Positions 47,212 through 55,016 of a DNA stretch of 64,000 nucleotides are shown here, piece after piece; the first letter of the stretch is position 1; each line of letters begins with the position of its first letter. The position numbers and the translations under genes were made by a program. Source of the stretch: Micromonospora eburnea (GTDB taxonomy: Bacteria; Actinomycetota; Actinomycetes; Mycobacteriales; Micromonosporaceae); the NCBI RefSeq assembly GCF_900090225.1, contig NZ_FMHY01000002.1, positions 5,394,001-5,458,000 on the forward strand, given 5' to 3'. Under the pieces are notes generated by a model that searched no databases, was not told the origin of the DNA, and saw nothing but the letters and a program-made list of their open reading frames with translations.

Positions 47212-47540
47212 CTGTTCTCCCTGGTCTGCACCGCCATTTGAGCACGAGGCAACTTGTTATGGCAACCGATGCCCGCCCATGCCTTGCTTTATATAACCGC
47301 TTATCTTAGGCTCGCCTCGACCGGCTCCTCCTGGTCTGCAAACCCGGAGCTGGTCGCCCCGTAGGACCACCCGGCCGGCCACTCCCCCGGTGTCGGCCGG
47401 GTGCCACCCTGCCCGCGACAACGCGGTCGACGGGCTCGTGAGCAGGCCCGGGGCGGGTGCCGGGCTCCGGTCGACGATGCGCGCGCACGGCCGACCCCGC
47501 CCGTCTCGGTGCCGCACCCCGACCAGAGAGGTGGAACAGC
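47212..47540. other. Region without a convincing gene; AT-rich control DNA
   Basis: Bases 47225-47325 are markedly AT-rich for this genome and hold TATATAA and a repeated TTGCC/GGCAAC pair (GGCAACTTGTTATGGCAAC) that may be the GntR operator and promoter. The rest (47330-47540) shows no gene with convincing codon bias; open frames there look like chance. GAGAGG at 47526-47531 is the ribosome site for GTG 47541. Confidence 0.5.
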
Positions 47541-48434
47541 GTGCGGTCACTGGTCGATCAACCGGTGGACGCGATGGAGAAGGTGCTCGGCGAGCTGCCG
47601 ATGCCGTGGATCCTCACGGCGGACGACGTCCGGCTCGCCATCCGGGCGGTGCGGGTGCACGCGCCCGAAGAGTGGCCGACCGGCCCGCTGTGTCGCAGCG
47701 ACCGGACCCCGTACCCGTGCCTGCTGCACCGGTGGGGGCGGCGGGTGCTGCGCTCGTGCGGCCTGCCCGACGACTCCTCGGGATCATGGCGTGGCGTCGG
47801 ACGCGGCGAGCCGGACTGGCCCGTCAACCTGGTCGACGAGCTGGCGGGCCGCGGCGAGCTGCTGGTCGGCGTACCCGATGGGGGTGCTGAGGGTGTGGCC
47901 GCGACGGAACGCGCCGCCGGTGCCGCTCGCGCCCCGGCACCGGCGGACCTGGCGACGCGGGCGGCGCTGGTGCTCGTGCGGCCTGCGCTGGACCACCTGC
48001 CCGGACCGGCACGCGCCGGTCCCCACCGAGCCGCCCGCGCCACCGCCCAACAGCCGGTGGTGGGACGCGGCGACCCAGGCGAACCCGCAGGTGGGGCGGG
48101 TCGGTTGGCTCACCCCGGCGCAGACCTGGCGGGCCAACGGCGGCCGGTGGTGAGCGGGGCGCACCTGCCGATCCGGCCGCTCTGGCTCTGCCGGGCCTGC
48201 GCCGCGCCCTGGCCGTGCGCGACCGCCCGGCTCACCCTGCTCCGCGAGTACGCCGACGACCGGGTGGCGCTGCTGGTCTATCTGGGCGGGATGCTGCACG
48301 ACGCGATCGGCCAGCTGAACCGCCTGCACCCGCAGGACGGACCGTCGCCGGAGCGACTCTTCGCCCGTTTCCTGGGCTGGGCGATCCCCCGACGCCAACA
48401 CTTGACTTCGAGAGCACTCGAAAACGAACACTGA
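47541..48434 (+). CDS. Unknown protein; N-terminal gene running in frame into a downstream gene
   Basis: GTG 47541 follows GAGAGG. The first about 113 residues (DQPVDAMEKVLGELPMPW ... LCRSDRTPYPCLLHRWG) look truly coded. From about 47880 to 48150 the convincing frame is a different one (see 47878-48153), yet this frame has no stop until 48434, where it merges with the gene starting at GTG 48150. A five-G tract at 47880-47884 is where one extra base would create a stop (TGA) for this gene. I do not recognise the family. Either an unusual fusion or a single-base indel. Confidence 0.45.
   Translation: MRSLVDQPVDAMEKVLGELPMPWILTADDVRLAIRAVRVHAPEEWPTGPLCRSDRTPYPCLLHRWGRRVLRSCGLPDDSSGSWRGVGRGEPDWPVNLVDELAGRGELLVGVPDGGAEGVAATERAAGAARAPAPADLATRAALVLVRPALDHLPGPARAGPHRAARATAQQPVVGRGDPGEPAGGAGRLAHPGADLAGQRRPVVSGAHLPIRPLWLCRACAAPWPCATARLTLLREYADDRVALLVYLGGMLHDAIGQLNRLHPQDGPSPERLFARFLGWAIPRRQHLTSRALENEH
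47878..48153 (+). CDS. Small Cys-containing protein, unknown function
   Basis: A 91-residue frame with a possible zinc-binding set (WCSCGLRWTTCPDRHAP) and a Trp-rich conserved-looking end (SRWWDAATQANPQVGRVGWL then TPAQTWRANGGRW). ATG 47878 or GTG 47884 may be the start. The end overlaps the next GTG by 4 nt (GTGA). I recall similar short genes in Micromonospora, without known function. Confidence 0.55.
   Translation: MGVLRVWPRRNAPPVPLAPRHRRTWRRGRRWCSCGLRWTTCPDRHAPVPTEPPAPPPNSRWWDAATQANPQVGRVGWLTPAQTWRANGGRW
48150..48434 (+). CDS. Small protein with conserved Cys/Trp N-terminus, unknown function
   Basis: A 94-residue frame: VSGAHLPIRPLWLCRACAAPWP then ARLTLLREYADDRVALLVYLGGML, with C-x-x-C near residues 14-17. 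The start GTG overlaps the preceding stop. The last dozen residues (TSRALENEH) are encoded by the promoter/operator of the following aldo/keto reductase. It may be the downstream partner of the small Cys protein. Some relatives are labelled flavin reductase, which the sequence does not support. Confidence 0.55.
   Translation: MSGAHLPIRPLWLCRACAAPWPCATARLTLLREYADDRVALLVYLGGMLHDAIGQLNRLHPQDGPSPERLFARFLGWAIPRRQHLTSRALENEH
48402..48432 (+). promoter_or_regulatory. MerR-type promoter with operator between -35 and -10
   Basis: The -35 box TTGACT (48402-48407) is separated by 19 bp from AACACT (48427-48432). A perfect palindrome TTCGAG-AGCA-CTCGAA (48407-48422) sits inside the long spacer, the hallmark of MerR-family activation. 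The predicted transcript would begin at or next to ATG 48440. Confidence 0.65.
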
Positions 48435-48439
48435 ACGGC

Positions 48440-49441
48440 ATGGCGATGACACGAATCCTCGGCCGCAGCGGCATCGAGGTCAGCGCGATCGGCATGGGGT
48501 GCTGGGCGATCGGCGGTCCGCTCTGGGGCGACGGCGGGCAGCCGTTCGGCTGGGGCGAGGTCGACGACGACGAGTCGATCCGCACCATCCACCAGGCGCT
48601 CGACCTGGGCGTCACCCTCTTCGACACGGCCAGCAACTACGGCGCCGGCCACAGCGAGCGGATCCTCGGCCGCGCCCTCGCCGGCCGTCGCGACGACGCG
48701 GTGATCGCCACCAAGTTCGGCAACCGCTTCGACGAGGCCACCCGGCACGCGACCGGCACCGACGCCAGCCCGGCGTTCGCGGTGACCAGTTTGGACGAGT
48801 CGCTGCGCCGGCTCGGCACCGACCACGTCGACCTCTACCAGTTGCACATCAACGACCTGTCGCCGGCCGCCGCGCTCGACCTGGTGGACACCCTGGAGGG
48901 CCTGGTCGCCAAGGGCAAGATCCGGGCGTACGGCTGGAGCACCGACAACCCGTCGTCGGCCCGGACCTTCGCCGAGGCGGGACCGCACTGCACCGCCGTA
49001 CAGCACGACGAGTCGGTGCTCAACGACAACCCCGATGTGCTGGCGGTCTGCGACGCGCTCGACCTGGCCAGCCTCAACCGGGGCCCGCTCGCGATGGGCC
49101 TGCTCACCGGCTCGACCCGCGCCGTCGGCAAGGACGACGTACGCGGGCTGGCCCCGGAGTGGCTGAGGTGGTTCACCGACGGCCGGCCGACACCGGAGTG
49201 GTCCGCTCGGGTCGCCGAGATCCGGGCGGCGCTGACCGCCGACGGGCGCACCCTCACCCAGGGCGCGCTGGGCTGGCTGCTGGCCCGCAGCCCGCGCACG
49301 GTGCCCATCCCCGGCTGCCGGACGGTGGCGCAGGCGGCGGAGAACTTCGCGACGCTCGCGCTCGGCCCGCTGCCCGCCGAGGCGTTCGCCGAGGTGGAAC
49401 GGCTCCTGGCCGACCTGCGCCCGGCCGGCGCGGCACGCTGA
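48440..49441 (+). CDS. Aldo/keto reductase
   Basis: A 333-residue oxidoreductase: IGMGCWAIGGPLWGDGGQPFGWGEVDDDE, TLFDTASNYGAGHSERILGRAL (Asp, Tyr), VIATKFGNRFDE (Lys), DLYQLHINDL (His) and VPIPGCRTVAQAAEN. The start is ATG 48440 (or 48446); the transcript seems leaderless and driven by a MerR-type promoter. No MerR gene is adjacent, so the activator is elsewhere. Substrate unknown; relatives reduce aldehydes formed under electrophile or redox stress. Confidence 0.9.
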   Translation: MAMTRILGRSGIEVSAIGMGCWAIGGPLWGDGGQPFGWGEVDDDESIRTIHQALDLGVTLFDTASNYGAGHSERILGRALAGRRDDAVIATKFGNRFDEATRHATGTDASPAFAVTSLDESLRRLGTDHVDLYQLHINDLSPAAALDLVDTLEGLVAKGKIRAYGWSTDNPSSARTFAEAGPHCTAVQHDESVLNDNPDVLAVCDALDLASLNRGPLAMGLLTGSTRAVGKDDVRGLAPEWLRWFTDGRPTPEWSARVAEIRAALTADGRTLTQGALGWLLARSPRTVPIPGCRTVAQAAENFATLALGPLPAEAFAEVERLLADLRPAGAAR

Positions 49442-49448
49442 CCGGTCA

Positions 49449-49488
49449 CCGGGGGCGTCGAGTGACTCATGCCGCTCGACGCCCCCGG
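49449..49488 (+). terminator. Terminator after the aldo/keto reductase
   Basis: A perfect 14-bp stem (49449-49462 and 49475-49488, arm CCGGGGGCGTCGAG, 12-nt loop) starts 8 nt after the stop codon. Confidence 0.8.
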
Positions 49489-49510
49489 CACCGCGGCCGT
49501 ATCCGAAGAT

Positions 49511-50416
49511 ATGAGCATGCGGATCCTCATGGCCGGCGCGTCCGGCTTTCTCGGCACCCGGCTGGTCCACCGACTCACCGCGGACGGGCACCAGATCACC
49601 CGCCTGGTCCGCCGCGCGCCGCGTACCCCTGACGAGCGGCAGTGGAACCCGTCGGCCGCGCAGCTCGACCCGGCGGTGGTCGCCGACGCCGACGCTGTGG
49701 TCAACCTGGCCGGCGCCGGGGTGGGCGACAAGCGCTGGAACGACGAGTACCGGCGGGTGATCCGCTCCAGCCGGGTCGACCCCAGCACCACCCTGGCGAT
49801 CACCATCGCGGGGTTGTCCGCCGCCGACCGGCCCGCGGTGCTGCTCAACGCCTCCGCGGTCGGCTGGTACGGCAACACCGGTGACCGGGTGGTCGAGGAG
49901 GACTCCCCCGCGGGCGAGGGCTTCCTGGCCGACGTCTGCCGGGTCTGGGAGGCCGCGACCCGGCCGGCCGAGGACGCCGGCGTACGGGTGGTGCGGCTGC
50001 GTACCGGGCTGCCGCTGCACCGCGACGGCGGCATGCTCAAGCCGCAGCTGCTGCCGTTCCGGCTGGGCATCGCGGGGCGGCTGGGCAGCGGCCGGCAGTG
50101 GCTGCCCTGGATCTCGATGCGCGACTGGCTGGACGCGGTGGCGCTGCTGCTGGCCCGCGACGACCTCGCCGGCCCGGTCAACGTGGTGGGTCCGAACCCG
50201 GTCACCAACGCCGAGTTCACCCGGGAACTGGCCCGCCAGCTGCACCGGCCGGCGATCATCCCGATTCCCGCGCTGGCCCTGAAGGTCGTCCTCGGCGGCT
50301 TCGCCCACGAGGCCCTGACCAGCGCCCGGGCCCTCCCCGGCGTGCTCACCAGGGCCGCCTTCCCCTGGACCCATCCCCAGCTTCCGGCAGCCCTGCACGC
50401 CGCCCTGACCGAGTGA
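49511..50416 (+). CDS. TIGR01777-family NAD(P)-dependent epimerase/dehydratase
   Basis: A 301-residue extended SDR protein with the nucleotide motif MAGASGFLGTRLVHRL, NLAGAGVGDKRWNDEYRRVIRSSRV, the catalytic Tyr in NASAVGWYGNTGD and WLPWISMRDWLDAV. The C-terminal DUF1731 region is ALALKVVLGGFAHEALTSARALPGVL. Relatives include YfcH and SulA-neighbour proteins of unknown substrate. It matches mycobacterial Rv2216, which also lies between E2 and lipB. ATG 49511 or 49517 can be the start. Confidence 0.88.
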   Translation: MSMRILMAGASGFLGTRLVHRLTADGHQITRLVRRAPRTPDERQWNPSAAQLDPAVVADADAVVNLAGAGVGDKRWNDEYRRVIRSSRVDPSTTLAITIAGLSAADRPAVLLNASAVGWYGNTGDRVVEEDSPAGEGFLADVCRVWEAATRPAEDAGVRVVRLRTGLPLHRDGGMLKPQLLPFRLGIAGRLGSGRQWLPWISMRDWLDAVALLLARDDLAGPVNVVGPNPVTNAEFTRELARQLHRPAIIPIPALALKVVLGGFAHEALTSARALPGVLTRAAFPWTHPQLPAALHAALTE

Positions 50417-50422
50417 GCGCGC

Positions 50423-50475
50423 GTTGATCATGGAGTTGTCGCGCCGACACGCCGGGCGACAACTCCATGGTCAAC
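50423..50475. terminator. Long hairpin, GTTGATCA-type repeat element
   Basis: A 20-bp stem with one G-U pair (50423-50442 and 50456-50475) and 13-nt loop lies between convergent genes. It shares the GTTGATCA(A/T)GGAGTT arm with elements at 5679 and 35093. Confidence 0.8.
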
Positions 50476-50493
50476 GGGGAGCGGGCGGGTTGG

Positions 50494-51747
50494 TCAGCAG
50501 CCGATGACCCAGTGGTTGGGGGCGGTCTGCCTGAGGGTGGTGGTGTAGAAGGTGTTGTAGAGGCCCATCTTCTCGTTGCTGCCCAGGGCGTAGGCGTAGC
50601 CGCCGGACTGGTAGGCGCGGCCGGCGGTCACGTGGGCGTAGTTGCTGGCGGTGACGCAGACCGGCGCGGTGGTCGGGGACGGGGATCCGGTCGGGCTCGG
50701 GGACGTGGTCGGGCTCGGCGAGGTGGTCGGGGAGGCGGTCGCCGTCGGGGTCGGGCCGGGGTTCGAGCCGCCGCCGTCCAGACCGAAGAAGAGCGCGTCC
50801 TGGTACGTCGAGCAGATGGTGTCCAGGAAGTACGCCGCCGCCGTACCGCACTGGTCGACGGCCGAGCCCGGGTCGACCGGCGTGCCGTGGCCCATCCCGG
50901 AGACCCGGTAGAGGCGGACCGCGTCGTTGCCGTACACCTCCAGGCTGGTGCCGGCGGGCAGCGAGGCGGTGCTGGTCGGGGTCTGCGACACCCCGAGCAC
51001 GTTGGTCCACTGGTCCCGGGACTCGGTGGCGTTCGCCGTGGCGACGGTGTAGTCGCTGGTCCCGTGCCAGATCGCCACCCTCGGCCGGGGGCCGGCGTAA
51101 CCGGAGTACGCGGCCCGGACCAGGTCGCCCCACTGCGCCGGGGTCTTGTCGACGCCCGGGTTCATGCAGGTGTACGCGTTGATGTTGCTGGTGGCGCAGC
51201 GGTAGGGCAGCCCGGCGATGACCGAGCCGGCGGCGAAGACGTCGGGATAGGTGGCGAGCATGACCGCGCTCATCGCCCCACCGGCCGACAGGCCGCTGAC
51301 GTACACCCGGCCGGCGTCGGTGCCGTAGCTCGTCTTCGCGTAGTCGACCATCTGCTTGATCGACAGGGCCTCGCCCTGGCCACGTGCGGTGTCGCCGGTC
51401 TCGAACCAGTTGAAGCAGCTGGTGGAGTTGTTGGCCGAGGCCTGCTGCGGCACGATCAGCGCGAACTTCCACAGGTCGGCGTACTTCTGCCAGCCGGAGT
51501 TGGCGAAGTAGCCGGAGGCGTTCTGGGCACAGCCGTGCAGCAGCACCACGGCCGGCGCGCCGGCCGGCAGGTTGTCCGGCCGGTACGCGTACATGGCGAG
51601 GTTGCCGGGGTTGGAGCCGAAGCCGGTGACCTGGGTGAGCGTGGCGGCCTGGGCGGGCAGGGCGACGGCGAGCACCGTGGTCGCGGCCAGCACGATCCCG
51701 GCCGCCGCCCCGGCGAGGCGGGTGAGGATGGATGAGGAGCGGCGCAC
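50494..51747 (-). CDS. Secreted PHB depolymerase-family esterase with C-terminal substrate-binding domain
   Basis: A 417-residue secreted alpha/beta-hydrolase. Signal peptide about 1-34 (ALPAQA-A); LHGCAQNASGYFANSGW oxyanion region; nucleophile S154 in G-L-S-A-G; Asp in IWHGTSDYTV; His in SGMGHGTP. A Thr/Ser/Pro linker of about 35 residues (TTSPSPTTSPSPTG) leads to a C-terminal about 55-residue domain (CVTASNYAHVTAGRAYQSGG ... HWVIGC) like the polymer-binding end of extracellular PHB depolymerases. GTG 51747 has AGGAGGT upstream. Poly(hydroxybutyrate) or a feruloyl polysaccharide are likely substrates; not settled. Confidence 0.88.
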   Translation of the reverse strand: MRRSSSILTRLAGAAAGIVLAATTVLAVALPAQAATLTQVTGFGSNPGNLAMYAYRPDNLPAGAPAVVLLHGCAQNASGYFANSGWQKYADLWKFALIVPQQASANNSTSCFNWFETGDTARGQGEALSIKQMVDYAKTSYGTDAGRVYVSGLSAGGAMSAVMLATYPDVFAAGSVIAGLPYRCATSNINAYTCMNPGVDKTPAQWGDLVRAAYSGYAGPRPRVAIWHGTSDYTVATANATESRDQWTNVLGVSQTPTSTASLPAGTSLEVYGNDAVRLYRVSGMGHGTPVDPGSAVDQCGTAAAYFLDTICSTYQDALFFGLDGGGSNPGPTPTATASPTTSPSPTTSPSPTGSPSPTTAPVCVTASNYAHVTAGRAYQSGGYAYALGSNEKMGLYNTFYTTTLRQTAPNHWVIGC

Positions 51748-51954
51748 GGCGACCTCCTGAGGACGAATGTGAACTGGGTCACCCGGAATTTGCCGCGACG
51801 TTACGGCCGTGTTTCGTCACCCGACATGGTCGCCGCTCACATATTTACGAGCGCCGAAATGTGTCGTACGCCGGGTGGGGCCGGCGCGGCCGCGCCACCC
51901 AACCCGCACGTCGGCAAGGTTTCGTGTCTGACCGGCCTGTCCCGATCCGGTTGG

Positions 51955-51960
51955 TAACGT
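51955..51960 (+). promoter_or_regulatory. -10 box TAACGT, leaderless start
   Basis: TAACGT ends seven bases before GTG 51968 of the polytopic membrane protein. Confidence 0.5.
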
Positions 51961-51967
51961 CCGCTGC

Positions 51968-53785
51968 GTGCCGACCTCCCCGTCCCTGGCCACCGACCCG
52001 TCGCCCGCGCCCCGTCCCCGGAACCGGCGCGCCGACCTGGTCGTGGTGCTCGCCGCGGCGGCCCTGGCGATTTGGGTCACCAGCGGGATGTGGTGGGACC
52101 CGAACACCCGGGCGATCACCGTCAACTCCAGCGACCAGGCGCTCTTCGAATGGCTGTTGGCCTTCGGCGGGCACGCGGTCACCCACGGGGAGAACCCGTT
52201 CTTCACCCACCTGATCAACGTCCCCGACGGGGTGAACCTCGCGGTCAACACCTCGATCACCGTGTACGCGGTGGTCTTCGCGCCGCTGACGTACCTGGTC
52301 GGGCCGCCCGCGACGTTCCTGGTGATCCTCACCCTCAACCTGGTCGCCACCGCGGTGGCCTGGTACTGGCTGCTCAGCCGCTATCTGGTGGGCAGCCGGC
52401 TGGCCGCCGGGGTGGGCGCCCTGTTCATCGGCTTCTGCCCGGCGATGGTCTCGCACGCCAACTCCCACCTGAACTGGACCGCCGGCTGGCTGGTGCCGCT
52501 GCTGATCTGGGGCGTGTTCCGGCTGCGCCGCCCCGGCCGGGCGGTACGCGGCGGGATCGTGCTCGGCCTGCTGGTGGCGCTCGCCTTCTCGATCGCCGCC
52601 GAGGGGCTCTTCTTCACCGCCCTGGCGGTCGCCCTCTTCCTGGTGTTGTGGGCGCTGCACCCGAGCCGCTGGGCCGAGGTCCGCGCCGCGCTGCCCAGCT
52701 TCGCCGGCGGGCTGGGGGTGACCGCGCTGGTGGCCGGGGTGTTGCTGGCGTACCCGCTGTGGCTGCACTTCGCCGGGCCGCAGCGCTTCCACGGCACCGG
52801 CTTCGACCCGCTCATCCACTCCGAGGACATCGCCGCGTACGGGTCGTACCCGCGCCGGTCCCTGGCCGGCTGGGCCGGGCTGGGCACCTCGCTGGCCCCC
52901 AACCCGACCGAGGAGAACTCGTTCTTCGGCATCCCGCTGCTGCTGCTCGCGGTGGCCTGTTTCGCGCTGCTCTGGTGGCGCGCCGAGCGGGCGTTCCGGG
53001 CCACGCTCACCGCGCTCGGCGTCACCGCGGTGGTCTTCGCGGTGCTGTCCTGGGGGCCACGGGCCAGGTGGAACGGCCGGCGGAGCGACCAGATCCTCCC
53101 GTTCGGGGTGCTGGACAACCTGCCGGTGATCAATGCGGCGCTGCCCTCCCGGCTGGCCCTGGTGGTCGCCCCGGTGATCGGGCTGCTGCTCGCGTACACC
53201 GTCGACCGGCTCCGCGTCCGGCCGCCCCGGCACCGCGCCATCACCGGGGCCTGGGCGCTCGGCTTCGCCGTCGCGCTGCTGCCGCTGCTGCCCACCCCGC
53301 TGCTGACCAGCGTGCGGGAACCGATCCCGGAGTTCATCACCAGCGGCCACTGGCGACAGTACGTCTCGCCCGACGGGGTGCTCACCCCGCTGCCGCTGGC
53401 CGTCGACGTCACTCCCGACGGCCAACGCTGGCAGGCGTACGCCCTGGCCCACGGGCAGGGTGAGTTCCACATCCCGGCCGGGTTCTTCCTCGGCCCCGGC
53501 GGGCCGGGCGGACGGGGCCGGATCGGGCCGGTGCCGCGGACCTTCGACTCGCTGATGGACCAGGCCGGACGGACCGGGCTGATGCCGATCATCACCGAGG
53601 GCAGCATCGAGGAGTCCCTGGCGGACCTGCACCACTGGCGGGTCGAGACCGTGATCCTGGCCGACCGGGTGCACGGCGCCAAGTACGACATCCACGAGGA
53701 CGCCGTGCACCGCACCGCCACCGCCCTGCTCGGTCCGCCGCAGCGGGTGGACGACGTCTGGCTCTGGAAGGTCCCGCCGCCCTGA
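51968..53785 (+). CDS. Polytopic membrane protein, GT-C glycosyltransferase-like
   Basis: A 605-residue protein with about ten to twelve transmembrane helices. The first large loop carries NSSDQALFEWLLAFGGHAVTHGENPFF, similar to the acidic first-loop motif of GT-C lipid-linked sugar transferases and DUF2079-like proteins. HANSHLNWTAGWLVPLLIW and a C-terminal soluble domain (about 480-605) follow. The sugar or lipid substrate is unknown. The transcript appears leaderless. Confidence 0.7.
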   Translation: MPTSPSLATDPSPAPRPRNRRADLVVVLAAAALAIWVTSGMWWDPNTRAITVNSSDQALFEWLLAFGGHAVTHGENPFFTHLINVPDGVNLAVNTSITVYAVVFAPLTYLVGPPATFLVILTLNLVATAVAWYWLLSRYLVGSRLAAGVGALFIGFCPAMVSHANSHLNWTAGWLVPLLIWGVFRLRRPGRAVRGGIVLGLLVALAFSIAAEGLFFTALAVALFLVLWALHPSRWAEVRAALPSFAGGLGVTALVAGVLLAYPLWLHFAGPQRFHGTGFDPLIHSEDIAAYGSYPRRSLAGWAGLGTSLAPNPTEENSFFGIPLLLLAVACFALLWWRAERAFRATLTALGVTAVVFAVLSWGPRARWNGRRSDQILPFGVLDNLPVINAALPSRLALVVAPVIGLLLAYTVDRLRVRPPRHRAITGAWALGFAVALLPLLPTPLLTSVREPIPEFITSGHWRQYVSPDGVLTPLPLAVDVTPDGQRWQAYALAHGQGEFHIPAGFFLGPGGPGGRGRIGPVPRTFDSLMDQAGRTGLMPIITEGSIEESLADLHHWRVETVILADRVHGAKYDIHEDAVHRTATALLGPPQRVDDVWLWKVPPP

Positions 53786-53825
53786 CGCGACGAGGCTCAC
53801 GGCGCGCGCCGGGAGGTCACGGGGC

Positions 53826-53831
53826 TAGGCT
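53826..53831 (+). promoter_or_regulatory. -10 box TAGGCT, leaderless start of lipB
   Basis: TAGGCT ends six bases before GTG 53838. The same box with 7 nt precedes lipA at 58668. Confidence 0.55.
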
Positions 53832-53837
53832 GGGCGG

Positions 53838-54479
53838 GTGAGCGTGACGACTTCCGGGCTGGCCGCCATCCGCGCCGGTGTGCTCGACTACCAGGCCGCG
53901 TGGGACGAGCAGCGCCGGCTGCACGAGGCCGTGGTGGCCGGCGAGCGGGGCGACAGCGTGCTGCTGCTGGAGCACCCGAGCGTCTACACCGCCGGCAAGC
54001 GGACCGAGCCGTGGGACCGCCCGATGGACGGCACCCCCGTGATCGACGTGGACCGCGGCGGCAAGATCACCTGGCACGGGCCGGGGCAGCTCGTCGGCTA
54101 CCCGATCGTCAAGCTGCCCGACCCGGTGGACGTGGTCGCGTATGTCCGGCGCACCGAGCAGCTGCTGATCGACGTCTGCGCCGAGTTCGGACTGGCCGCC
54201 GGCCGGGTCGAGGGGCGCAGCGGCGTCTGGGTGCCGGAGGACGACCGGGGGCCCGCCCGCAAGGTCGCCGCGATCGGCATCCGGGTGGCCCGGGGCGTCA
54301 CCCTGCACGGCTTCTCGATCAACTGCGACTGCGACCTGACGTACTTCGACCGGATCGTGCCGTGCGGCATCCGGGACGCCGGCACCACCTCGCTCACCGC
54401 CGAGCTGGGCCGCCCGGTCACCGTCGCCGACGTGCTGCCGGTGGTCGAGCGCCACCTGTCGACCCTCGTGCAGGTCTGA
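53838..54479 (+). CDS. lipB: Octanoyltransferase (lipoate synthesis)
   Basis: LipB moves octanoyl from acyl carrier protein to lipoyl-dependent apoproteins. The 213-residue protein has VLLLEHPSVYTAGKR, RGGKITWHGPGQLVGYPI, the catalytic Lys in RKVAAIGIRV and Cys in VPCGIRDAGTTSL. Its products are completed by lipA (58.7 kb) and used by sucB (40 kb) and the glycine cleavage H protein. In mycobacteria lipB and lipA are adjacent; here four genes (VOC protein, nadE, FUSC, aspS) lie between them. Confidence 0.95.
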   Translation: MSVTTSGLAAIRAGVLDYQAAWDEQRRLHEAVVAGERGDSVLLLEHPSVYTAGKRTEPWDRPMDGTPVIDVDRGGKITWHGPGQLVGYPIVKLPDPVDVVAYVRRTEQLLIDVCAEFGLAAGRVEGRSGVWVPEDDRGPARKVAAIGIRVARGVTLHGFSINCDCDLTYFDRIVPCGIRDAGTTSLTAELGRPVTVADVLPVVERHLSTLVQV

Positions 54480-54596
54480 GCGGGAAGATCCGCCGCGTGG
54501 TGCCCCGGAGGGCAGCGCGCCGATCGTCCCCGTGGTGAACGGGCCGCAGGCCGACCACCCGCGCCGGCTACGGGTCGAGCTGCCGGACCGATCGCG

Positions 54597-54602
54597 TACC
54601 CT
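54597..54602 (+). promoter_or_regulatory. -10 box TACCCT, leaderless start of VOC gene
   Basis: TACCCT ends six bases before GTG 54609. Confidence 0.55.
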
Positions 54603-54608
54603 CGTCGG

Positions 54609-55001
54609 GTGCGGATCGACCTCGTCACCCTTGTCGTCGCCGAGTACGACCCGGCGATCGCGTTCTTCACCGAGGTGCTCGGCTTCGAGCTGGTGGAGGA
54701 CAAGCCGTCCCTGACCAACGACGGCCGGCCGAAGCGCTGGGTGGTGGTCCGGCCGCCCGGCGGCGGGACCGGGCTGCTGCTGGCCCGCGCCGACGGGGAG
54801 CGGCAGGAGGCCGCGGTGGGTGACCAGACCGCCGGCCGGGTCGGCTTCTTCCTCCAGGTCGACGACTTCGACGCCACCTACCAGCGGATGGTCGAGGCGA
54901 AGGTCGAGTTCGTGCGGCCACCACGCACCGAGCCGTACGGCCGGGTCGCCGTCTTCCGCGACCTCGCCGGCAACCTCTGGGATCTGCTCGGTCCCGCCTG
55001 A
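54609..55001 (+). CDS. VOC-superfamily (glyoxalase/bleomycin resistance fold) protein
   Basis: A 130-residue protein of two beta-alpha-beta3 units: VRIDLVTLVVAEYDPAIAFFTEVLGFELVED and VGFFLQVDDFDATYQRMVEAKVEFVRPPRTEPYGRVAVFRDLAGNLWDLLG. This compact VOC group includes glyoxalase I-like and resistance proteins. Substrate unknown. It is followed by nadE after 15 nt, so they may share a transcript. Confidence 0.85.
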   Translation: MRIDLVTLVVAEYDPAIAFFTEVLGFELVEDKPSLTNDGRPKRWVVVRPPGGGTGLLLARADGERQEAAVGDQTAGRVGFFLQVDDFDATYQRMVEAKVEFVRPPRTEPYGRVAVFRDLAGNLWDLLGPA

Positions 55002-55016
55002 CCCCGAAGGGACCCG

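Noticed and set aside
47257..47550. Minus-strand 97-residue frame
   Set aside because: No ribosome site, no recognisable motif, and it runs through the ribosome site and start of the plus-strand gene at 47541 and the AT-rich promoter region.
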